Source: Pseudotabrizicola sp. (GTDB lineage Bacteria > Pseudomonadota > Alphaproteobacteria > Rhodobacterales > Rhodobacteraceae). From it: DNA of 64,000 nt. Position 1 is the first letter of the stretch, and each line of letters starts with the position of its first letter. Positions 36,403 to 45,253 of the stretch are shown in pieces. The position numbers were made by a program, and so were the translations under genes. The stretch spans positions 1 through 64,000 of the forward strand of contig NZ_JAUSNR010000046.1 in NCBI RefSeq assembly GCF_030656345.1, read 5' to 3'. Below the pieces are notes generated by a model. It had not been told where the DNA came from. It made no database searches and saw nothing but the letters and a program-made list of their open reading frames with translations.

Positions 36403-36478
36403 GGGGCTGTAGCTCAATGGTTAGAGCCGGGCGCTCATAACGCCTTGGTTGGGGGTTCGAGTCCCTCCGGCCCTACCA
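36403..36478 (+). tRNA. tRNA with CAU anticodon, probably tRNA-Ile2 (lysidine type)
   Basis: A 76-nt cloverleaf with encoded CCA. The D arm is AGCTCAATGGTTAGAGC, the anticodon loop CTCATAA gives CAU at 36436-36438, and the T arm is GGGGG-TTCGAGT-CCCTC. The single T before GG in the D loop, the GGGCG anticodon stem and the TTGG variable region resemble the Ile2 tRNA (CAU edited to lysidine by TilS) more than elongator or initiator tRNA-Met. The acceptor stem has a G1-U72 wobble. Confidence 0.9.
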
Positions 36479-36717
36479 GCTTTCCCGGTTCAATTGTCGA
36501 TCAGGCATAAGTGTGCAGGTTTCGGGGGCGTTTTCGTGCCCCCCCCTGTCAAGGGACAGATCGGCGATCTGATCATCCATCAAGGGGTGGATATGGGCGT
36601 TCCGCCGCGTATCGAAGTCCGGTTCGGTGATGTGAAGGGTCGCCCCCTGCAGGGGGCGCTGTCTTGAGTGGAATGGCCACAGCACCTTGTTCACGGCGCG
36701 GGTACAGCCTTTCAGGA
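36479..36717. other. Intergenic region after the tRNA: hairpin and 18-bp palindrome
   Basis: GGGGGC (36524-36529) with GCCCCC (36538-36543) around a T-rich loop may terminate the tRNA transcript. Further on, CGCCCCCTGCAGGGGGCG (36641-36658) is a perfect 18-bp palindrome of unknown role. Short frames exist on both strands but resemble no family; they may be remnants of a mobile gene beside the tRNA. Confidence 0.45.
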
Positions 36718-37488
36718 TCACTCTAAACTGTGGAAGGGCGCAAAATGGACTTCCCCCCTCGGCAGCGACGTCTCAGGATCAGTGGTAACATCGGTGATGA
36801 GGTGATCGATCTCTTCCGGCCGACAAATTGCCACGCGGCTTTCCTTCGCGATTTTTTCTGCATGGCATAACATGACGCAACGCTTTGAGCAGACGATCAT
36901 TTTTCGCGCCACCTCTGCCTCATGCAATGCGTAATTGGTGGCTCCGCGCGCCGAATGATAAGCAACCGGCGAAATAACGGCAAAGTCTGCCAAAAAGCGA
37001 TCGACTTCTGAAAGCGTTAGCTCGCCATAGGTCGCGGGCACCTCTGCATGCGGCTTGCCGCCCAACAGCAAGACTTCAAGATTTGGATGCGGCGCCACCA
37101 TTTGCGCAATCTCGATGGAGTTGGTGATAAGCCGCAGATCACGGTGATGCAAAATCTCCTGCGCAAACGCGAGCGTCGTCGTGCCGGCGTCTATGAACAG
37201 GGTAGAACCTGGCGGTATCAAACCGGCCGCAAGCCGGCCAATCGCCATCTTTGCGCCTGCATGGGTTTTCAGACGATCTGAAAATGCGGGTTCAGGCAGA
37301 ATTTTACGGTCTGAAAGCACGGCACCACCGTGAACGCGCTTCAGATTGCCTTGCTCTTCCAGATCCAGGAAATCACGCCGTATTGTCTCGCTTGAGACGT
37401 CCAGCAAGGTCGCAAGTTCATTGGTGGTCACCTTTCCATCCCGGGAAAGACGATCAAGAATTTTTGAATGGCGCTCGTGCGACCACAT
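36718..37488 (-). CDS. DeoR-family transcriptional regulator
   Basis: A 256-residue regulator. The N-terminal helix-turn-helix (residues 6-55, 'RHSKILDRLSRDGKVTTNEL', 'DVSSETIRRDFLDLEEQGNL', 'KRVHGGAV') is classical DeoR. The C-terminal domain binds phosphorylated sugars or related effectors ('FIDAGTTTLAFAQEI', 'LITNSIEIAQ'). It is divergent from the phosphatase/ABC-transporter operon and is the likely repressor. A kinase and phosphatase in the operon fit a phosphorylated inducer. Confidence 0.93.
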   Translation of the reverse strand: MWSHERHSKILDRLSRDGKVTTNELATLLDVSSETIRRDFLDLEEQGNLKRVHGGAVLSDRKILPEPAFSDRLKTHAGAKMAIGRLAAGLIPPGSTLFIDAGTTTLAFAQEILHHRDLRLITNSIEIAQMVAPHPNLEVLLLGGKPHAEVPATYGELTLSEVDRFLADFAVISPVAYHSARGATNYALHEAEVARKMIVCSKRCVMLCHAEKIAKESRVAICRPEEIDHLITDVTTDPETSLPRGEVHFAPFHSLE

Positions 37489-37530
37489 CCTGCGTGCTCC
37501 AAAAGATACCGCACCTGACTGTTAGCCGCA

Positions 37531-37666
37531 AAAATCCACAAATTCCAGCCCCCATGTGGATTTGAGACCGTTTCGCCAGATACCTGAGCAAAAAGTCCCG
37601 TATTTTTGCCTATTTTTTTGGCAAGCTATGGATTTCTGTGCCTTTATGCGATTTTTATGTGGATTT
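37531..37666. promoter_or_regulatory. Repeated TGTGGATTT boxes, likely DeoR operators
   Basis: In the AT-rich divergent promoter region, AAATCCACA (37532-37540) and TGTGGATTT (37555-37563) form a perfect 9-bp inverted repeat with a 14-nt spacer. TGTGGATTT recurs at 37658-37666 and the related TATGGATTT at 37627-37635. Repeated spaced boxes are typical of DeoR-family control. Confidence 0.55.
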
Positions 37667-37741
37667 GCGTGCGATCACGCGTCAGCCTGAACACGTCCGC
37701 CACTCGCGATGCATTCCTCAAACCCTGCCCAAGAGGTCCAT

Positions 37742-38536
37742 ATGCTGGATTTGCAACTTGCCCTGGATTTCGCGAATCGCGCTGCAGATGGTGCGGGAGA
37801 GATTGCACGCTCACACTTTCGAAAGTCGATCGAAGTGGAACACAAAAGCGATGATAGCCCGGTCACCATCGCAGACCGCAACATCGAGCGGTTTCTTCGG
37901 GACCAGATCGAACAGGTCTATCCGGATCATGGAATCCTTGGGGAAGAACATGGCGACCTGAATCTCGACAGGGATTTCGTCTGGGTGGTCGATCCGATTG
38001 ATGGAACCAAGAGCTTCGTAACAGGGCATCCGATGTTCGGGGGGCTCATGGCTTTGCTCAAGAACGGAGAGCCCCAGCTTGGGCAGATCGACATGCCCGC
38101 AATGGGCGAGCGTTGGTGCGGTATCAAGGGCAGACCCACGACCCTGAACAGGGTGCCGGTCAGGACCAGCGGCTGCAAGGATCTGGCGACATCCTATGCC
38201 TATACCACCGATCCCATGCTGTTTTCGGGCAGTGCTCAGCCGGTTCTGGACATGCTGCGGAACAGGGTCCGGCTGCTGCGCTTTGGGGGTGATTGCTACA
38301 ACTATGCACTCTTGGCTTCGGGCTATTGCGATCTTGTGCTGGAAACCGGGCTGCAACCTTATGACTACCTGCCTGTCGTCCAGATTATCCGTGGCGCGGG
38401 CGGCGTGATCTCTGATTGGCAAGGTCATGACCTTGGCATCGGCTCCCGCGGGGATGTCCTTGCCTCTGCCACACCTGAATTGCACGCACAGATGCTCAAG
38501 GAGCTTGAGCGCCTGCGCGTGACTGAAGCGGCATGA
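37742..38536 (+). CDS. Inositol-monophosphatase-family phosphatase (HisN-like)
   Basis: A 264-residue metal-dependent phosphatase. IMPase motifs are 'DDSPVTIADRNIERFLR', the metal-binding glutamate in 'HGILGEEHG', 'WVVDPIDGTKSFVTG' and the final metal aspartate in 'LQPYDYLPVVQI'. It resembles the group that includes histidinol-phosphatase HisN, but its place at the head of a transporter/amidase operon suggests another phosphomonoester. AGAGG precedes the ATG. Probably cytoplasmic, since no signal peptide is present. Confidence 0.88.
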   Translation: MLDLQLALDFANRAADGAGEIARSHFRKSIEVEHKSDDSPVTIADRNIERFLRDQIEQVYPDHGILGEEHGDLNLDRDFVWVVDPIDGTKSFVTGHPMFGGLMALLKNGEPQLGQIDMPAMGERWCGIKGRPTTLNRVPVRTSGCKDLATSYAYTTDPMLFSGSAQPVLDMLRNRVRLLRFGGDCYNYALLASGYCDLVLETGLQPYDYLPVVQIIRGAGGVISDWQGHDLGIGSRGDVLASATPELHAQMLKELERLRVTEAA

Positions 38537-38596
38537 AGACCGCGCCTTTTCCGTGAACAAACAGCCCGCTGCGGGCCCCATCAGGAGAGTGTGACA

Positions 38597-40171
38597 ATGG
38601 ACCGAAGAAAATTCCTCCGCTACGGCATGAGCGCTGGCGCGACCATGGCCGCGATGCGTCTGAATCCTGACTTCTTTTTCAGCTCCGCCTTTGCGCAGGA
38701 GGCCCGGCCCCTGATCATCCTGTCGGCGGAAAACATCACCGGGAACTGGGACCCGATGGCGCATACCACGCTGTCGCAGTTCAACATCGAAGGCTTTGTC
38801 ATGGGGTTTCTGACCCGCTCGCCCATGATGCCCGACAATCCGGATGAGGTGGTCTACGAACTGGCCACGTCGATCACCCAGATTGATCCGTTCAAGCTGG
38901 AGATCAAACTGCGCGAAGGCGTCACCTTTCATGACGGCGAGCCGTTCTCGGCCAAGGACGTGAAGGCAACCTTTGAATACGGCGCGCAGCCGGAACGGGC
39001 GCGGCAGGTCTATCCGGGCTTTGCCGACACGTTCGAAGTGACGACACCGGACGATTTCACGGTGATCGTGGACACGACCAAGGGGGGCTATGGCGCGGGG
39101 ATGTTCGTGTTCCTTGCGTCCTATCTGCCCATCATGTCGGCCAAGGATATTGCTGGCGGCCCCAACGGCCCCTTGTCGCAGCGGCTGAATGGCACAGGTC
39201 CGTTCCGGTTTGCACAACAAGCCGGCAATGACACGCAGATGACCGCTTTCGAGGGGTATTTCCGCGGCGCGCCCAAAGTGCCGGGCGTCAACTTCACCTT
39301 TGTCGGGGATTCGACCACACGGATGCTGTCCTTGCTGAACGGGCAGGCAGATGTGATCGAACGGCTGGAACCCGAACAGGTGACCACCCTGCAAAGCGAA
39401 GCCGACATCGTGGTGAACCGCGCAGTTTCGGTGGAAAACAAATATCTGTGGTTCCGCTGCTCCAAGCCGCCATTTGACAATCCATTGGTGCGCAAAGCCG
39501 TGTGCCATGCGATTGATCGCAGTGTGATCATGGAGGTCATGGGAACCGCCGGGGAGCCGTCGTCGAACTTTGTCTCGCCGATCAAGTTTGGCTACATCGA
39601 ACTGGAGAATTACCCGGAATACAACCCCGAGGAATGCCAACGCCTGCTTGCCGAGGCTGGATATCCGGGGGGCGAAGGCCTGCCTGATCTGGAATACATC
39701 ACCTCGACCGGGTTCTATCCCAAGACCAAGGAATATGGCGAGGTGATCACCGCCATGCTGCAAGAACAGGGTTTTCCGGTCACGCTGAATGTGATGGAAG
39801 TCGCCGCCTGGAACGAGCGGCTCTATGACCGCCCCGGCGGCGGGCCGGGCCACATGATCGACTGCGGCTGGACCAGTGCCTCGCCCGAACCGGATCTTGT
39901 GCTGCGCACGCACTTCCATTCGACATCGAAACGGATCTGCGGGATCGAAGACCCCGAAATCGACGCGGCGCTGGACGAAGAGCGCGATGCACCGTCGATC
40001 GAGGCACGTCGGACCAGCCTGCAAACCAACCTGATGCCGATGCTGGCGGACAAGGTTCCTGCCTACAGCCTGTTCACCTCTGTCCTGATGCACGGGGTCC
40101 GGGCCGATGTGAAAGACCTGTTCATCTATCCGGACGGCACAATGGATGCCGCCAGCGCGATGCGCGGCTGA
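38597..40171 (+). CDS. ABC transporter substrate-binding protein, peptide/nickel family 5
   Basis: A 524-residue periplasmic binding protein (SBP_bac_5). The twin-arginine signal 'MDRRKFLRYGMSAGATMAA' points to Tat export, with cleavage after about residue 34. Family motifs are 'FKLEIKLREGVTFHDGEPFS' and 'NPLVRKAVCHAIDRSVIMEV'. The ligand may be a peptide-like or amide compound. AGGAG lies nine bases before the ATG; a GTG at 38591 is too close to it. First gene of the importer. Confidence 0.93.
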   Translation: MDRRKFLRYGMSAGATMAAMRLNPDFFFSSAFAQEARPLIILSAENITGNWDPMAHTTLSQFNIEGFVMGFLTRSPMMPDNPDEVVYELATSITQIDPFKLEIKLREGVTFHDGEPFSAKDVKATFEYGAQPERARQVYPGFADTFEVTTPDDFTVIVDTTKGGYGAGMFVFLASYLPIMSAKDIAGGPNGPLSQRLNGTGPFRFAQQAGNDTQMTAFEGYFRGAPKVPGVNFTFVGDSTTRMLSLLNGQADVIERLEPEQVTTLQSEADIVVNRAVSVENKYLWFRCSKPPFDNPLVRKAVCHAIDRSVIMEVMGTAGEPSSNFVSPIKFGYIELENYPEYNPEECQRLLAEAGYPGGEGLPDLEYITSTGFYPKTKEYGEVITAMLQEQGFPVTLNVMEVAAWNERLYDRPGGGPGHMIDCGWTSASPEPDLVLRTHFHSTSKRICGIEDPEIDAALDEERDAPSIEARRTSLQTNLMPMLADKVPAYSLFTSVLMHGVRADVKDLFIYPDGTMDAASAMRG

Positions 40172-40239
40172 TCACCAGAACCGGAATCCCTGCCTGCGGG
40201 GGTTCCGGTGCTTCTTCGACAGGCTGACCGGAGAAACCC

Positions 40240-41220
40240 ATGTTCATCGCCAGATTCCTTGCCAGACGATTGCTTCAGGGTGCACTGATCGTCTTCCTTG
40301 TCTCGGCCGTCATCTTCACCTTGCTCCGTGTGGTGCCCGGCGACCCGGTGCGACTGATGGCAGGCGGGATGGCCCCAGAGGCGCTGATCGAACAGATTGC
40401 CGAAGACATGGGCCTGCGCGATCCGATTTATCAGCAGTTCGGCCGCTATGTCTGGGGCATCGTGCAGGGCGATCTGGGGCAAAGTTTTGTGCGCCCTGCC
40501 AGCGGTGCGGCGGTGGGTGGGGCCAGTTTTGACGACAACACTCGAAGTGAGCGCGCCAAGGTCTGGGATCTGATTGCCCAGACCGCCCCGATGACCGTGC
40601 AGCTTGCCCTGCTGTCGATGCTGTTTGCCCTGATCATCGCGGTGCCCATCGGTGTTTGGGGCGGCCTGAGACCCGGGCGCTTTCCAGACAAGCTGGCGCT
40701 CTATCTGTCATCGCTTTTCGTCAGCCTGCCAAACTTCTGGCTTGGGATCGTGTTGGCCTTGCTGCTGTCGGTTAAGCTCAAGCTGCTTCCGGCCATAGGT
40801 TATGGCGGATTTGCCTACACGATCCTGCCCGCCATCGTTCTGGCCATCGAAATTGCGCCCTTCATCATCCGAACGCTGACCGTGTCAGTGGCCGGGGTGA
40901 TGCGCGAAAACTTCATCGACATTGCGGCCGTGCGGGGTCTGACACGCAACCAGATCATCTTCCGCCACGCCTTGCGCAACTCGTCCGTGCCGCTGCTGAA
41001 CCTGCTGGGTGTACAGTTTTCGATGCTGCTGGGTGGCGTCCTGGTGATCGAGTTCATCTTTGACTATCCGGGCCTTGGACTTTTGACGATCAATGCCGTC
41101 ATGCAGCGGGACTTTCCTCTGATTCAAGGCATCGCCATCGTCACCGCAGCGGCCTTTGTCCTGATCAATATCGTCGTTGATCTGTGTGCAACGGCAATCG
41201 ACCCAAGATTGGAATATTGA
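40240..41220 (+). CDS. ABC transporter permease, DppB-like
   Basis: A 326-residue inner-membrane permease with the DppB/OppB pattern: N-terminal helix 'FLARRLLQGALIVFLVSAVI', a long periplasmic loop with 'VPGDPVRLMAGG', and five further helices. The EAA-type loop reads 'ENFIDIAAVRGLTRNQIIFRH'. It pairs with the next gene, whose start overlaps its stop. Confidence 0.94.
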   Translation: MFIARFLARRLLQGALIVFLVSAVIFTLLRVVPGDPVRLMAGGMAPEALIEQIAEDMGLRDPIYQQFGRYVWGIVQGDLGQSFVRPASGAAVGGASFDDNTRSERAKVWDLIAQTAPMTVQLALLSMLFALIIAVPIGVWGGLRPGRFPDKLALYLSSLFVSLPNFWLGIVLALLLSVKLKLLPAIGYGGFAYTILPAIVLAIEIAPFIIRTLTVSVAGVMRENFIDIAAVRGLTRNQIIFRHALRNSSVPLLNLLGVQFSMLLGGVLVIEFIFDYPGLGLLTINAVMQRDFPLIQGIAIVTAAAFVLINIVVDLCATAIDPRLEY

Positions 41221-42131
41221 TGAGCATTCAAGAGATGGCATCTGACCCGCCGGCGGCCCGCAAGGACCGCAAGATTGCTGCGCGGATCTGGTCACAAGCC
41301 TATGCCGCCATCGAGTTCAAGATCGGGCTGGCGGTCTTTTCGGCGCTTGTGCTTGCAGCGGTCTTCTATCCGATGTTTTCCGGCATCGATCCCACAAAGA
41401 TGGCGATTTCGTCCAAACTTCTGCCGCCCCTGTTCATGGGCGAAGGCTGGAGCTGGGCCCGCCCGCTTGGCACCGATCAGTTGGGGCGCGACATGCTTTC
41501 GCGGTCTTTGGTTGGCTTGCGCTACTCTTTGCTGATCGGGATTTCGACCACCATTCTGATGGTGGCCGTTGGCGCGATGATGGGGCTGTTTTCGGGATAT
41601 TTCGGCGGCAAGGTTGATACGGTTCTGATGCGCCTGACAGATGCGCAACTGGCCATCCCGATGATCATTCTGGCCATCACCATTCTGGGCGTGTCGCGGC
41701 CCACCATCCCGGCGATCATTCTGGTGCTGGGTCTGTCGGGCTGGCCGATTTACGCGCGGGTCATGCGGTCGAGTGTGATGTCAGAGCGCAAGAAGGAATT
41801 CGTGCGCGGCGCCATGGTTCTGGGGGCGACTGACTGGCGGATCATGTTCACGCTGATCCTGCCGCTGGTGCTGCCGCCGATTGCCTTTGTCGCGGTGCTG
41901 GATATTGCGCGGATGATGATCTTTGAATCGGTGCTGGGGTTTCTGGGTTTGGGCGTGCAACCTCCGACGCCGACCTTTGGCAATATCATCGCGGATGGGC
42001 GCAAATACCTGCTGAACGCGTGGTGGATTGCCACGATGCCGGGGGTTTTTCTTGTATTGACGCTGACATCCATCAACCTGATGGGCGCTTCCCTCGAACG
42101 GGCGCGCAACAGCATTTACGGAGGTGCATGA
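41220..42131 (+). CDS. ABC transporter permease, DppC-like
   Basis: A 303-residue permease of the DppC/OppC type. An N-terminal helix is followed by 'HPLGTDQLG'-like 'RPLGTDQLGRDMLSRSLVGL', and the EAA loop reads 'KKEFVRGAMVLGATDWRIMF'. About six membrane helices. Start on the TGATG overlap with the previous gene; a reading from 41184 has no support. Confidence 0.94.
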   Translation: MSIQEMASDPPAARKDRKIAARIWSQAYAAIEFKIGLAVFSALVLAAVFYPMFSGIDPTKMAISSKLLPPLFMGEGWSWARPLGTDQLGRDMLSRSLVGLRYSLLIGISTTILMVAVGAMMGLFSGYFGGKVDTVLMRLTDAQLAIPMIILAITILGVSRPTIPAIILVLGLSGWPIYARVMRSSVMSERKKEFVRGAMVLGATDWRIMFTLILPLVLPPIAFVAVLDIARMMIFESVLGFLGLGVQPPTPTFGNIIADGRKYLLNAWWIATMPGVFLVLTLTSINLMGASLERARNSIYGGA

Positions 42132-42132
42132 G

Positions 42133-43977
42133 ATGACCACAGATCCATCCCCCCCGGATACGCCGCTGTTGTCAGTGCGCAACCTGACAGTTGTTGCGCA
42201 AAGCGAAGGGGTCAGCCGGACGATCCTGAACGGCATCAGCTTTGATCTCGAACCCCGTCAAATCCTGTCGGTCATCGGGGAAAGCGGGTCGGGTAAAACC
42301 GTGCTGGCGCGGGCGCTGGTTGGCTGGATGGCACCACAGTTGAAAATCACGGCGGGCAAAGTCCTGTTCAAGGGGCGCGACCTGATCCTCGACAAGGCCT
42401 ATGCCAGCGGTCTTGCCGGGCGCGAGATTGCCTATATCGGCGGCAACCCCGCCGGGGCCCTGGACCCTACGATGACCGTGGGCGCGCAACTGGTCGAAAA
42501 GCTGCGTGCCGTCAGGCCGGACATTTCCAGCAAAGACGCACAGGAAAAGGCGATCCGGTTGCTGGAGGCGGTCAAAATTCCGTCTGCGGCAAGCCGTTTC
42601 CACGAATATCCCTTTCAATACTCGGGCGGGATGATGCAGCGGGCGATGATTGTAGACGCCCTGATTTCGGACCCTGCCCTGCTGATTGCAGACAACATCA
42701 CCCAGCCTCTGGATGTGACGGTGGCCGCCCAGATCCTGAAACTGATGCGGGAGCTGAATGAAAAATTCTCGACTGCGATCCTTTTCATCTGCTCGTCTTT
42801 GCCAGTGGCTTGCGATGCGGGGGACGAGGTGATGGTGCTGCACGCGGGTGAGGTGGTGGAACGCCAGACCTCGGCCAATCTGGTGGCACGTCCGCAGCAT
42901 GGCTACACGCAGGGTCTGATTGCCGAACTGCCGACACTTTGGGCAAACGGACAAGACGGGCGCGACGCGCGACAAGACCGCAACCGGCAAGCGATCATGT
43001 CGGTGCGCGGCGTTGCCAAGTTCTATGAAAGCCGTGGCAAGGCGGGAAAGGCCGTGGTTCAGGCCGTGCGCAATGTCGAATTTGATGTGTTTCCGGGCGA
43101 CAACTTTGGAATTGTAGGGGAATCCGGTTGCGGAAAGTCTTCCCTGATGCGTCTTCTGACCGGGCTCGAACGGCCCGACGCCGGGTCGATCATCTTTGAG
43201 GGCGAAGATGTCGGCACGGCCAGCGCGTCGCGCCTGCGGCAGTTGCGCAGGCGGTTTCAATTGGTGTTGCAAGATCCGTTCGGGTCGCTGCCACCCCAGT
43301 CCTCCATCGGTGCCATTGTGGAAGAGCCCCTGAAAATTCATGGCCTTGGCAACAAGAAAGAACGTCAGGACCGCGCGCGTGCGGCGTTGAACGAAGTCGG
43401 ACTGAGCGACAGGATTTATGATCAGCTGCCAACGGGCCTTTCAGCAGGACAGCGCCAGCGGTTGCAGGTGGCGCGTGCCATGGTGTTGGAGCCGCGCCTG
43501 TTGATCATGGATGAAACGCTCTCGGCGCTGGATCAGACCGAACAGGGCAAGCTCCTGGACCTGTTCGGCCGCCTTCAGGCGCAACACGGGTTTACCTATA
43601 TCTTCATCTCGCATGATCTGACGATGGTGCGCCAAGTGTGTTCGCGCATTGCGGTGATGTATCTGGGGGAGACGGTCGAGGTTGCGCCAAACGAGCGGAT
43701 GTTCTTTGATCCGGGCCATCCCTATACCCGCGCGCTGCTGTCAGCTGCGCCGACTCTGGAAGAGCGGCGCTATCGGCCCGAAGACTGCCTGCTGGAAGGC
43801 GAGCCGCCCTCGCCCATCGACCTGCCGCCGGGCTGTGCTTTTGCTGGCCGCTGCCCGCATGCGTTTGACCGTTGCCACCGCGAAAATCCGGTCCTTGTCA
43901 GCCGCGGGGATCAGGCGCTGGCCGCCTGTTTTCTGTTGAATGCCACGTCCACAGCGAAAGCCACCGCCGATGCCTGA
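42133..43977 (+). CDS. Tandem ABC ATPase (DppD-DppF fusion) with degenerate first domain
   Basis: A 614-residue protein with two nucleotide-binding domains. The second (from about residue 295) is canonical: Walker A 'GESGCGKSS', signature 'LSAGQRQRLQVARA', Walker B 'LLIMDETLSALD', H-loop 'FISHDL', then the oligopeptide C-terminal domain with cysteine motif. The first keeps Walker A 'GESGSGKT' and 'YSGGMMQRAMI', but its Q-loop reads 'YIGGNPAGALDP' (Gln lost), Walker B 'LLIADNITQPLD' (catalytic Glu replaced by Asn) and H-loop 'FICSSLP' (His lost). One ATP site is therefore probably non-hydrolysing. GGAGG precedes the ATG. Confidence 0.92.
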   Translation: MTTDPSPPDTPLLSVRNLTVVAQSEGVSRTILNGISFDLEPRQILSVIGESGSGKTVLARALVGWMAPQLKITAGKVLFKGRDLILDKAYASGLAGREIAYIGGNPAGALDPTMTVGAQLVEKLRAVRPDISSKDAQEKAIRLLEAVKIPSAASRFHEYPFQYSGGMMQRAMIVDALISDPALLIADNITQPLDVTVAAQILKLMRELNEKFSTAILFICSSLPVACDAGDEVMVLHAGEVVERQTSANLVARPQHGYTQGLIAELPTLWANGQDGRDARQDRNRQAIMSVRGVAKFYESRGKAGKAVVQAVRNVEFDVFPGDNFGIVGESGCGKSSLMRLLTGLERPDAGSIIFEGEDVGTASASRLRQLRRRFQLVLQDPFGSLPPQSSIGAIVEEPLKIHGLGNKKERQDRARAALNEVGLSDRIYDQLPTGLSAGQRQRLQVARAMVLEPRLLIMDETLSALDQTEQGKLLDLFGRLQAQHGFTYIFISHDLTMVRQVCSRIAVMYLGETVEVAPNERMFFDPGHPYTRALLSAAPTLEERRYRPEDCLLEGEPPSPIDLPPGCAFAGRCPHAFDRCHRENPVLVSRGDQALAACFLLNATSTAKATADA

Positions 43978-45253
43978 TACTGCCGACCTTGCGCCAATCG
44001 ACGCGCCCTTGTTTGATATGCTGATGGAACAGGTGTCGGCCTTTGGCAGCACCGGCGATGGCGGCGTGGACCGGCCCGTGCTGACCGATGCACATAAGGC
44101 CGCGCGGGATTGGCTGTGCGCGGAGTTGAAACAGCGCGGCTATACGGTGTTGATCGACAGCATTGGCAATGTGTTCGGGCGGCTTGATCTGGCAGGGGAC
44201 GGCGCGCCGCTGGTGATGGTCGGTTCGCATCTGGACAGCCAGCCGAAAGGCGGGCGCTTTGACGGGGCTTACGGCGTGATCGCCGGAGTGGTGGCCATCG
44301 AAAGCTGGCGCAACCATTGCGCCCAAAACGGCATCACGCCACGATGCAACTACGTTGTCGCGGATTGGATGAACGAAGAGGGCGCGCGCTTTCAGCCCTC
44401 GCTCCTTGGCTCCTCGGTTTTTTCGGGCGCACTGACCCGCGATTTCGCCCTGTCGCGCAAAGACCGCGATGGCGCATCGGTCGGGGCGGAACTGACCCGC
44501 ACGGGGTATATGGGCCACGATGAAGCCCCGCGCCCCGATTGCTATATCGAGGTGCACATCGAAGGCGACAGCCACATGGAACGCAGCGGCGCAAAGATAG
44601 CGCCATTCGTGCGCCATTGGGGGGCGGTCAAGCTGCGCATCGAAGTCGACGGAAAGCAAAACCACACGGGCCCGACTCCGATGGAAGACCGCCAGGATGC
44701 GCTTTTGGGGGCGGCCTATATCATCGCAGAAGTGCGCGCGCTTGCCGATCAGGCGCAAGACACGCTTTACACCTCGGTCGCGCGTGTCGATGTCACGCCA
44801 AATTCGCCCAACGTCGTTCCCGGAAAGGCCGTGCTCTTTGCCGAACTGCGCGCACCCGAACCTGACACGCTGACTGCGGCAGAGGCAGCACTACGCGCCG
44901 CCCTGCCCGAACTCGCCCGGCGCGCCTTTGTCACCGCCAAAGTGGTTGGCGTTGATATCCGTCCCGCCGGAAAGTTTGACACCCGGCTTGTCGCCCTGGC
45001 CGAACAAGCCGCAGATCGGTTCGCCCTGCCCCGCATGCGTCTGGATACCATCGCGGGCCATGACGCTGTGGCCCTGAATGCGATCCTGCCCAGCCTTGTG
45101 CTTGCCGTGCCTTCGGTCAACGGTGTGATCCACCGCAATGACGAATACACGTCGCCGGAAGACCTGAAAGCCGGAGCCGGAGTGGTTCTGGACATGATAC
45201 GACGGATCGATCAGGCGGGCGGGTGCCTGGACACAGCAGCGGGGGCAAAATGA
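43970..45253 (+). CDS. M20-family amidase (hydantoinase/carbamoylase type)
   Basis: A 427-residue dinuclear zinc amidohydrolase of the N-carbamoyl-L-amino-acid hydrolase / allantoate amidohydrolase group. Metal-site motifs are 'MVGSHLDSQPKGGRFDGAYG', 'WMNEEGARF' and the dimerisation segment 'GKQNHTGPTPMEDRQDAL'. The usual 'HIEQGP' reads 'HIEGDSHME', a change next to the active site that may shift specificity. It starts eight bases inside the end of the ATPase gene and overlaps the next gene by ATGA. Cytoplasmic; it probably cleaves the imported compound. Confidence 0.9.
   Translation: MPDTADLAPIDAPLFDMLMEQVSAFGSTGDGGVDRPVLTDAHKAARDWLCAELKQRGYTVLIDSIGNVFGRLDLAGDGAPLVMVGSHLDSQPKGGRFDGAYGVIAGVVAIESWRNHCAQNGITPRCNYVVADWMNEEGARFQPSLLGSSVFSGALTRDFALSRKDRDGASVGAELTRTGYMGHDEAPRPDCYIEVHIEGDSHMERSGAKIAPFVRHWGAVKLRIEVDGKQNHTGPTPMEDRQDALLGAAYIIAEVRALADQAQDTLYTSVARVDVTPNSPNVVPGKAVLFAELRAPEPDTLTAAEAALRAALPELARRAFVTAKVVGVDIRPAGKFDTRLVALAEQAADRFALPRMRLDTIAGHDAVALNAILPSLVLAVPSVNGVIHRNDEYTSPEDLKAGAGVVLDMIRRIDQAGGCLDTAAGAK

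Noticed and set aside
36473..36721. An 82-codon minus-strand frame after the tRNA
   Set aside because: It overlaps the tRNA 3' end and a palindrome, has no ribosome site and no recognisable domain.
37811..40093. A 760-codon frame opposite the phosphatase and binding-protein genes
   Set aside because: It spans two well-supported genes and their intergenic gap on the other strand and shows only low-complexity basic sequence.
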